Positions 7,231 through 12,701 of a stretch of DNA of 12,701 nt are shown piece by piece (position 1 is the stretch's first letter; each line of letters begins with the position of its first letter). This stretch comes from a bacterium (GTDB lineage: Bacteria; Verrucomicrobiota; Verrucomicrobiia; Chthoniobacterales; Terrimicrobiaceae), in the NCBI GenBank assembly GCA_009920585.1, contig RFZT01000039.1, positions 1-12,701 of the forward strand. The letters are read 5' to 3'. Under the pieces are notes generated by a model. The model was not told the origin of the DNA. It worked only from the letters and a program-made list of their open reading frames with translations, and ran no database searches. The position numbers were made by a program, and so were the translations under genes.

Positions 7231-7313
7231 CCACGAACGTATCAACAGACGAAATTAAGTCTCCGCTTCATTTCCGATACATCCGCTTCAACACACCAAT
7301 CCAAGTATAAATC

Positions 7314-8405
7314 ATGGCCACAACGACAATCACACTCGGTGATAGACAATTCATCCTCGACCGCGACAAAGCCGAAGCCGCTCTGTCAGCGAAGCGCGTC
7401 ATCAATGGAAGGCAGACGATGTTCTTCAATATGCTTCCGCTAAAATACACATGGGCCTACGACATCTACAAAAAGATGAAGGCGAACCATTGGGAGCCAG
7501 AAGACATCCAGATGCAGAAGGATTGCGAGCATTGGAGGGATACGAGCGGGTTTATTTCCGATGTGGATCGCTGGATTATCAAGATGGGAATCGGCTATTT
7601 TTCCGCAGCGGAAGGCATCGTGGGCGACAACATTTTGCATGTGATCCGTGAAGCGGTCACGGCTCCTGAACTCAAGCTGGTACTCGGTCGTCACGCCCAA
7701 GAGGAAAACATCCACGCGGATTCGCTCGTCTATATGATCAGCTCGCTTGGCATCAACCCGCACGAATGCGAAGCCATGTTTGAGGATGTGAAGACGATCA
7801 AAAACAAAACGGATTTTGTCGTCAGCAATAGCCGCGCACTCCGACGTGATATGGATCTCACGCTTTTGGAAAACAAATTTGCTATTGCAAAAAACATCTT
7901 CCTTTTCGGTCAGTGCATGGAAGGTACGCAATTCTACGGTTTGTTCGGGATGATCCTCGCGCTCTACCGCCAAAACAAATTCCCCGGTATCGGCCAGATG
8001 TTCAGCTACACCCTTCGCGACGAGTCGAACCACATTGAACTGCTCCGCCAGTTATTCCAGGACCTCGTCGATGAGAACCCCGAAATCTGGACCGAAGCCT
8101 TCCGTGAGGAACTCCGCCAAACGATGGCCGAGGCTATCACTCTTGAGAAGCAATTCATCCGCGATTGCCTCCCCGTGGCTGCCGTGGGCCTCACCGCTGA
8201 CGAGTTCTGCAGTTACATCGACTTCATTGGTGATCGTCGCTTGGTCGGTGTCGGCCTCGAGCCATTCCATAGGGAACTCACTAACCCGCTCCCTTGGCTC
8301 TCCGAGATGATGGAAATCAAAAAGGAAACCAACTTCTTCGAAGGCCGAGTCACGGAATACCGCCGCGGACTCGATCTCGCGGGCGTCAACGACGACGACC
8401 TTTAA
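7314..8405 (+). CDS. nrdB: Ribonucleotide reductase class I small (beta, R2) subunit, class Ic-like without radical tyrosine
   Basis: This is the radical-generating beta subunit of aerobic ribonucleotide reductase; with NrdA it makes deoxyribonucleotides from ribonucleoside diphosphates. It has 363 residues in a ferritin-like helical fold. All six metal ligands can be placed: Glu100 (in FSAAEGIV), Glu131 and His134 (EENIH), Glu203 (CMEGTQFY), Glu237 and His240 (RDESNH). The spacings of 31 and 34 residues equal those in E. coli and Chlamydia R2. The residue four after His134, which is the radical tyrosine (Tyr122) in E. coli and Phe127 in Chlamydia, is Leu138. The first ligand is Glu, as in Chlamydia, not Asp. 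This predicts a Mn/Fe-type class Ic cofactor; that is inference from family knowledge. The C-terminal segment NFFEGRVTEYRRG keeps Tyr349 for radical transfer to NrdA. It lies 30 bp before nrdA. No Shine-Dalgarno precedes the ATG, and NrdR-type boxes lie upstream. Confidence 0.95.
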   Translation: MATTTITLGDRQFILDRDKAEAALSAKRVINGRQTMFFNMLPLKYTWAYDIYKKMKANHWEPEDIQMQKDCEHWRDTSGFISDVDRWIIKMGIGYFSAAEGIVGDNILHVIREAVTAPELKLVLGRHAQEENIHADSLVYMISSLGINPHECEAMFEDVKTIKNKTDFVVSNSRALRRDMDLTLLENKFAIAKNIFLFGQCMEGTQFYGLFGMILALYRQNKFPGIGQMFSYTLRDESNHIELLRQLFQDLVDENPEIWTEAFREELRQTMAEAITLEKQFIRDCLPVAAVGLTADEFCSYIDFIGDRRLVGVGLEPFHRELTNPLPWLSEMMEIKKETNFFEGRVTEYRRGLDLAGVNDDDL

Positions 8406-8435
8406 TCTTCCAACCCCTGAACCACAACAATACCA

Positions 8436-11400
8436 ATGCCTCGTCTCCTGTCATTTGATGAAGATCTGGCGCTCAAGCGCCTCGTTACGACTCCACGCGA
8501 CCAAAAGCCAGAATACTCTTGGCGCGATTCACTCAGCCTCGATGCCCTCTCGCACCCTGGCATCACTGTCACACGCAGCACCGGCGAAGAAACGGGATTT
8601 GATCTCTCGAAGGTCGCCGACGAAATCGGCCAAGCTCTCACGGATCTCCTCCTCTCACGCGAAGAAAAAAACATCTTCAATGAGGAGAATCGCGGCTTCG
8701 TCGCCAGTGTGGCCCATTCAGTCGCCGCGCGGCTTGTCGAGCAAGCCCGCGAGACGGGGGGGCTCAGGCTCTCCGAGCACGATCTTTCCTTGTTGATCGA
8801 AAAAGCTCTCATCGACAACGATGCCCACGATGTGGCCAAGAGCCTTGTTTTTAAGCGCTCCGTCCGCTCGTCTTCGAATCAGAACGCCTATCCAGAAGCA
8901 GCCCCGATCAACGTGCGGCTCATTCGCCGAAATGGCAACGTGGTCCCCTGGATGCCATCCAAGATCGAGGAAGCCTGCCGCCAAGCTTTCTTGTCGATGA
9001 AGGAAAATGCGGAAGGCGCCATCTTGATCGCTCGTGGAGTGACGGAGCGTGTACGCCTTCGTGACAGCGCCTTCGTTCACATCGAGGACGTGCAAGACAT
9101 CGTTCAGGAAGAATTGATGCGTCAAGGTTTCTATAAGGTCGCCGAAAGCTACATCCTCTACCGCGCCCAACGTAGCCGCCACCGCGAGGATGCTGCAATC
9201 CATGCCGCACCAGAATCCGAGGCCAAAGAAACCCAAGACTCGCTCATCGTCGTCACTCAACGTGATGGACAGACCGTTTTCTGGGATGGTTCCGAACTCA
9301 AGCGCCGCATCCAATTTGCCATGATTGGCCTCGATTTGAACCTCGACCAACTCCAAATCGAACGCGAACTTCGCCGTTCGCTCGCCACAGAAGTCGATGA
9401 GGACATCCTCAAGAGCACGATCATCCTCAATGCACGCACACTCATCGAGCGCGATGCGGATTTTGCAAAGTTCGCCGCCCGCATCATGCTCTCCTACATT
9501 TACGAAGAGGTGCTGGATTGGAAGATCATGCGCGACGGCATCGAGGGTCTCCGCGAGGCTCATCGCAAGGCCTTCAAGAGCTACCTTCGCTCTGGCGTCA
9601 CGATTGAGCGCCTGACGCCTAAGATGCTCAGCTACGACATCGACGCGCTCGCCAATGCCATCGACCCATCGGCCGACATGGACTTCGACTTCCTCGGCAT
9701 TCAGACCCTCTATGATCGCTACCTGATCGTAGATAAGACACGCAAGCAGGCCCGCCGCCTCGAAACGCCCCAGTTTTTCTGGATGCGTGTGGCCATGGGT
9801 CTCTTCCTCGAAGAACCCGGCAACCGCGAGGACTGGGTCATCCGTCTTTACAATCTCTATAAAAGTCGCCGCTTTTGCTCGAGCACGCCCACGCTCTTCA
9901 ATTCCGGCACACTGCACAGCCAACTTTCGAGCTGCTACCTCTACAAGGTCGATGATTCGATCGAATCCATTATGCAACGCGGCATCGCGGAAAATGCCTA
10001 TTTGTCTAAATGGGCCGGTGGACTCGGTGGATCGTGGACGACCGTTCGCGGCACTGGCAGCTACATCAAGGGCACGAACGGCGAAAGCCAAGGCGTGATC
10101 CCCTTCCTCAAGCTACACAACGATCAACTCGTAGCCGTCAACCAAGGCGGCAAGCGTCGCGGATCAGGTTGCGCCTATCTGGAAACATGGCACAACGACA
10201 TGGAGGACTTCCTCCAACTCCGCCGCAATACAGGCGATGACCGCCGCCGCACTCACGATCTGAATACCGCGAACTGGGTTCCTGATTTGTTCATGAAGCG
10301 CATGGAGGCCCGTGAAAACTGGACCCTCTTCCGTTCAAATGAAGTTCCCGATCTCCATGAGACATACGGACGAAAATTCGAAGAGCGCTACACCTATTAC
10401 GAAGGCCTCGCCAAAGAAGGCAAGATCAGCTCAAAGGAGATTCCAGCCATCGAAGTCTGGAAAGAGATGCTCAAGATGCTCCTCGAGACAGGGCATCCGT
10501 GGATCACATTCAAGGATCCCTGCAACCTTCGCAGCCCACAGGATCACGTTGGCGTCATCCACTCCTCGAATCTCTGCACCGAGATCACCCTCAATACCAG
10601 TGAGGATGAAACCGCTGTCTGCAACTTGGGCTCCGTCGTACTCGACTCGCACTTGCGCGCCGATGGGTCCCTCGACCACGACATGCTCCGCGAGACAATC
10701 CAAGTCGCCATCCGCGCATTAGACAACGTGATCGACATCAACTTCTATCCGACCGAAGCCGCCAAGCGCTCCAACCTGCGCCACCGTCCGATCGGCCTCG
10801 GCATCATGGGCCTCCAAAATGCCCTCTTCAAGCGTGGCATCGGATTTGCCTCCAAGGAAGCCGTCGAATTCAACGACGAGTTCATGGAAGCCATCGCCTA
10901 CCACGCCTACTCTGCCTCGAGCGACCTTGCTGCGGAGCGCGGCGCCTACAGCAGCTATCGCGGCTCAAAGTGGGATCGGGGCATCCTGCCCCAAGACAGC
11001 ATCGACATCCTCGAGCGGGAACGCGGAGTCAAAATCGACGTGCCACGCGGTGGACAGATGGATTGGACCCCTGTTCGTGAGAAAATCAAAACCCACGGGA
11101 TGCGGAACTCGAACGTGTTGGCCATCGCGCCCACAGCGACGATTTCCAACATCATGGGAACCACGCCGTGCATCGAGCCCAACTACAAAAACCTCTACGC
11201 AAAAGAGAACCTCGGTGGCAAATTCACCATCCTCTGCACAGAGCTTGTTCAGGATCTCAAAAAGATCGGCAAATGGGACAGCCAGATGCTCGAGCAAATC
11301 AAATACTTCGAGGGTGAACTCGGCAACATCGAGAATATCCCAAATTCTCTCCGCGAGAAGTATCGGACCGTCTTTACGATCCCATTCGACTTCGTCATCG

Positions 11401-11699
11401 ATGCCGCCGCGCGGCGCCAGAAGTGGATCGACCAGTCGCAGTCCGTCAACCTCTTCATTGGCGAGCCTGACCTCAAAGTCACGAGCCGCATGTATCGACG
11501 CGCCTGGCACACAGGTCTCAAAACGACCTACTACCTCCGCACGCTTGGTGCGTCCAGCATCGAAGGCCCAACCACCAATGTGAAAAAGGAACTCCGCGGC
11601 GTCGTCGCAGGGCCCAAAGCCGAATTCACCGAAGAGCAAAAAATGGCCTGCTCGATCGAAGCCATGCGCAACGGCGGCGAATGCGAAGCTTGCCAATAA
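8436..11699 (+). CDS. nrdA: Ribonucleoside-diphosphate reductase large (alpha, R1) subunit with three ATP-cones
   Basis: This is the catalytic subunit, reducing the 2'-OH of NDPs by thiyl-radical chemistry in the cytoplasm. It has 1087 residues, over 300 more than E. coli NrdA (about 760). The extra length is N-terminal: three ATP-cone domains at about 43-145 (degenerate, no R-D-G motif), 158-250 (RRNGNVVPW, then KIEEA) and 270-362 (QRDGQTVFW). ATP-cones sense ATP/dATP and switch overall activity. The catalytic core follows. Cys500 (SSCYL) and Cys729 (AVCNLGS) form the redox pair. Asn712, Cys714 and Glu716 (NLCTE) are the active-site radical residues. Tyr1032-Tyr1033 (TTYYLRT) continue the radical path from NrdB. 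The C-terminal CEAC (1083-1086) is the mobile thiol pair recharged by thioredoxin. Chlamydia NrdA is likewise long with three cones. The gene starts 30 bp after nrdB with no Shine-Dalgarno, and a strong terminator follows its stop. Confidence 0.96.
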   Translation: MPRLLSFDEDLALKRLVTTPRDQKPEYSWRDSLSLDALSHPGITVTRSTGEETGFDLSKVADEIGQALTDLLLSREEKNIFNEENRGFVASVAHSVAARLVEQARETGGLRLSEHDLSLLIEKALIDNDAHDVAKSLVFKRSVRSSSNQNAYPEAAPINVRLIRRNGNVVPWMPSKIEEACRQAFLSMKENAEGAILIARGVTERVRLRDSAFVHIEDVQDIVQEELMRQGFYKVAESYILYRAQRSRHREDAAIHAAPESEAKETQDSLIVVTQRDGQTVFWDGSELKRRIQFAMIGLDLNLDQLQIERELRRSLATEVDEDILKSTIILNARTLIERDADFAKFAARIMLSYIYEEVLDWKIMRDGIEGLREAHRKAFKSYLRSGVTIERLTPKMLSYDIDALANAIDPSADMDFDFLGIQTLYDRYLIVDKTRKQARRLETPQFFWMRVAMGLFLEEPGNREDWVIRLYNLYKSRRFCSSTPTLFNSGTLHSQLSSCYLYKVDDSIESIMQRGIAENAYLSKWAGGLGGSWTTVRGTGSYIKGTNGESQGVIPFLKLHNDQLVAVNQGGKRRGSGCAYLETWHNDMEDFLQLRRNTGDDRRRTHDLNTANWVPDLFMKRMEARENWTLFRSNEVPDLHETYGRKFEERYTYYEGLAKEGKISSKEIPAIEVWKEMLKMLLETGHPWITFKDPCNLRSPQDHVGVIHSSNLCTEITLNTSEDETAVCNLGSVVLDSHLRADGSLDHDMLRETIQVAIRALDNVIDINFYPTEAAKRSNLRHRPIGLGIMGLQNALFKRGIGFASKEAVEFNDEFMEAIAYHAYSASSDLAAERGAYSSYRGSKWDRGILPQDSIDILERERGVKIDVPRGGQMDWTPVREKIKTHGMRNSNVLAIAPTATISNIMGTTPCIEPNYKNLYAKENLGGKFTILCTELVQDLKKIGKWDSQMLEQIKYFEGELGNIENIPNSLREKYRTVFTIPFDFVIDAAARRQKWIDQSQSVNLFIGEPDLKVTSRMYRRAWHTGLKTTYYLRTLGASSIEGPTTNVKKELRGVVAGPKAEFTEEQKMACSIEAMRNGGECEACQ

Positions 11700-11722
11700 C
11701 CTAACGTCGAGAAATCTAACCC

Positions 11723-11763
11723 AAAAACCCAAGGCAGGTGCTCCAGCACCGCCTTGGGTTTTT
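11723..11763 (+). terminator. Intrinsic terminator of the nrdBA operon
   Basis: AAAAACCCAAGGC (11723-11735) pairs perfectly with GCCTTGGGTTTTT (11751-11763). Inside, after a bulged A, GGTGC (11737-11741) pairs with GCACC (11746-11750) around a TCCA loop. The arm ends in a T-run continued by CTTTT. It starts 24 nt after the nrdA stop. The A-run on the other side could also let it work in reverse, but no minus-strand gene needs it. Confidence 0.9.
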
Positions 11764-11818
11764 CTTTTAGGGTGCCAACTCCCACCTCAGCCCCATGAAC
11801 CCGAAAACGGATTTTTAG

Positions 11819-11851
11819 ACAGGATGACAGGATGTAAAGGATTTATAGGAA
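11819..11851. repeat. Degenerate ACAGGAT short repeats
   Basis: Four near-copies of one heptamer stand in a row: ACAGGAT (11819), ACAGGAT (11827), AAAGGAT (11836) and ATAGGAA (11845), with 8-, 9- and 9-bp periods. I recall similar ACAGGAT-rich intergenic tracts from Verrucomicrobiota and other environmental genomes. No function is known to me. The tract lies between the nrdA terminator and the tRNA gene, outside any gene. Confidence 0.5.
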
Positions 11852-11896
11852 AAGCTCCCAGCTTTCTCGGTTGTGTCCTTTGATTCACTGCGTTCA

Positions 11897-11920
11897 CTCC
11901 TACGGAGTTGCCTTCGGCAA
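11897..11920. repeat. Pair of adjacent mini-hairpins
   Basis: CTCC (11897-11900) pairs with GGAG (11904-11907) across TAC. Immediately next, TTGCC (11908-11912) pairs with GGCAA (11916-11920) across TTC. There is no T-run and no gene nearby that needs a terminator. The layout of two short stems side by side resembles the element at 394-431, though the sequence differs. From 11764 to 12012 I see no gene. Confidence 0.35.
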
Positions 11921-12012
11921 TCTATCTCCCTTTGGTCGGTTGTGGTTAAATCTGCTGCATTCGGGCTGACATTTCCGCCATTCTACTTGACGATGTCATT
12001 GGAGGTTTTAGC

Positions 12013-12126
12013 ATGACACAAGAAATTCGGAGCTGGGGCTTTCAATCTCGGTTACAAAACCAAGTGACAAAGCTTCGAAATAATCAAACCGCTCCATTTT
12101 CAAACCATTCTATTTTAGGTTATTAG
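12013..12126 (+). CDS. Possible 37-codon small ORF of unknown function
   Basis: An ATG at 12013 opens a 37-residue frame ending in TAG at 12124-12126, whose last base is the first base of the tRNA. It is notable only because a GGAGG Shine-Dalgarno lies 7 nt upstream (12001-12005), whereas no other gene here has one, and because a promoter-like TTGACG (11987-11992) and TAGCAT (12009-12014) lie nearby. That TAGCAT overlaps the ATG, so the two signals cannot easily serve the same ORF. The peptide is polar, rich in Q and N, and resembles nothing I know. It may well be chance. Confidence 0.18.
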   Translation: MTQEIRSWGFQSRLQNQVTKLRNNQTAPFSNHSILGY

Positions 12127-12200
12127 CGCGATTAGCTCAGTGGTAGAGCGCTTGCTTCACACGCAAGAAGTCGCAGGTTCGAACCCTGCATCGCGCACCA
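12126..12200 (+). tRNA. tRNA-Val (anticodon CAC)
   Basis: A complete cloverleaf can be drawn. The acceptor arm is GCGCGAT (12126-12132) with ATCGCGC (12190-12196). The D arm is GCTC/GAGC around AGTGGTA. The anticodon arm is CTTGC/GCAAG with loop TTCACAC, giving anticodon CAC, which reads the valine codon GUG. The T arm is GCAGG/CCTGC around TTCGAAC. The discriminator A and the terminal CCA are encoded (12197-12200). A TATTTT hexamer at 12111-12116 may be the -10 box; no good -35 is visible. No integrase gene or repeated tRNA 3' end marks it as an attachment site within the window. Confidence 0.97.
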
Positions 12201-12640
12201 TCTTCCCCTCCCCGCTCTCACCTCGGGAAACCGCTTAAAACCTAGCTCTGCGGGTTTCACTTCAAAACCAGCGAGTTTGTATAAGTTTGGGGTTATTGGG
12301 AAAAGTTTGTCAGGAATTGTCACAAAAATATTGCTCGATTTTTTCTCCATTCCCGACTTTCAGTGCGCTATTTTTGCCAGCAATTATCGGCCACCAGAAT
12401 GTGATGCATGCGGCATATTTTGCGCTTGATTTTCTCTCATGCTCCGAGGGCCTCTTTCTTGAAATTCAGAAAACAACCGACACCCGCAGAGTCCCTTTCT
12501 GCCTTGCTTTGCGGGGCACATGCAAAACTCTTTTGTGACTCAAAACAGCCTTTCAAGAACCCTTTTTTGCAACAAATAAATCTTCCTAAAATGAAACTAT
12601 TTCTCTGCGAAAATTACCCCGAAAGAGCTATATTTTCACC
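12201..12640. other. Intergenic region after the tRNA, no gene seen
   Basis: These 440 bp contain no frame with recognisable protein features. An imperfect stem (GAAACCGC 12227-12234 with GCGGGTTTC 12250-12258, one bulge) lies shortly after the tRNA but lacks a T-run, so it is only a weak terminator candidate. A TAAAAT hexamer at 12587-12592 could be a -10 box for the ORF starting at 12641, with no well-spaced -35. Confidence 0.6.
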
Positions 12641-12701
12641 ATGTGGATCGCATCAAATATCGGCTTCTATTCTATCGTTAAAAAACCTTCCCACCTCAAT
12701 G
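12641..12701 (+). CDS. Hypothetical protein, N-terminal fragment (cut by right edge)
   Basis: An ATG at 12641 opens a frame that stays open to the right edge, giving 20 residues that begin MWIASNIGFYSIVKK. Start sequences of this pattern (MW, a small or polar pair, then GF/S/IV and basic residues) recall a family of uncharacterised bacterial and phage proteins. I remember the pattern but cannot name a function. No Shine-Dalgarno is present, as for the other genes here. Twenty codons without a stop is weak evidence alone, so the call rests mainly on the pattern and on the 440-bp gap before it. Confidence 0.45.
   Translation, partial: MWIASNIGFYSIVKKPSHLN

Larger units (their letters stand above)
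6755..7313. promoter_or_regulatory. AT-rich divergent intergenic region between lhgO and nrdB
   Basis: These 559 bp separate two outward-facing genes and should hold both promoters. The part from about 6900 on is clearly richer in A and T than the genes around it. Visible elements are a palindrome at 6781-6794, an A/T-armed inverted repeat (AAAAAACGA 6938-6946 with TCGTTTTTT 6971-6979), a small hairpin (CAAAAC 7059-7064 with GTTTTG 7068-7073), the tandem NrdR-like boxes and a TTGACA hexamer at 7203. No protein gene is convincing. A promoter for lhgO could not be picked out. Confidence 0.65.

Noticed and set aside
8718..10091. A 457-codon minus-strand ORF inside nrdA.
   Set aside because: It is antisense to a gene with all catalytic motifs intact; its length comes from the codon bias of nrdA, and it shows no family features.
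12227..12258. Stem after the tRNA as a terminator.
   Set aside because: It has a bulge, a 15-nt loop and no following T-run.
12132..12350. A 72-codon minus-strand ORF ending in a peptide like MQGSNLRLLACEASALPLS.
   Set aside because: It is the antisense of tRNA-Val; this peptide ending is a well-known artefact of tRNA genes.
1..12701. CRISPR arrays, insertion sequences, prophage or defence genes.
   Set aside because: No regularly spaced repeats, transposase or integrase motifs, or defence-type domains were found on either strand.

Overview
The window (12,701 bp, mid GC) reads as ordinary bacterial chromosome. It carries a partial mannose-1-phosphate guanylyltransferase gene, a polyamine ABC transporter cluster, a repeat protein of unknown role, an L-2-hydroxyglutarate dehydrogenase/oxidase gene, a class I ribonucleotide reductase operon, a tRNA-Val gene, and the first codons of one further gene. 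The source is probably a member of the Planctomycetes-Verrucomicrobia-Chlamydiae group, most likely Verrucomicrobiota. This is inference. It rests on the Chlamydia-like ribonucleotide reductase (no radical tyrosine in the small subunit, three ATP-cones in the large one), the lack of Shine-Dalgarno sequences before nearly all genes, and ACAGGAT-type intergenic repeats.

Left part (1-3193). The minus strand holds the first 90 codons of a ManC-type nucleotidyltransferase (GDP-mannose synthesis), which runs off the left edge. Divergent from it is a compact plus-strand cluster in the order potC (permease), potD (lipoprotein binding protein), potB (permease). It would import spermidine or putrescine. 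No PotA ATPase gene is present, so the ATPase must be encoded elsewhere. A two-hairpin palindromic element lies at the 5' end of potC, and a 9-bp inverted repeat sits between potD and potB.

Middle part (3194-6754). Two minus-strand genes follow. lhgO comes first in transcription order, and a 663-residue protein with leucine-rich-variant/HEAT-like repeats follows 97 bp later. They may be co-transcribed, but no functional link is evident.

Right part (6755-11763). A 559-bp AT-rich divergent intergenic region carries two NrdR-box-like 16-mers whose centres lie 31 bp apart, the classic arrangement for the NrdR repressor. They precede nrdB and nrdA, which end at a strong intrinsic terminator. NrdB keeps all six metal ligands but has Leu138 where the radical tyrosine should be, which predicts a class Ic (Mn/Fe, tyrosine-independent) enzyme. 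NrdA has three N-terminal ATP-cones and all the catalytic cysteines. This operon is the most interesting part of the window.

Right end (11764-12701). Mostly non-coding DNA with small repeats, a possible 37-codon ORF, tRNA-Val(CAC) with encoded CCA, and a 5'-partial ORF at the edge. No CRISPR array, insertion sequence, prophage gene or defence system was recognised.
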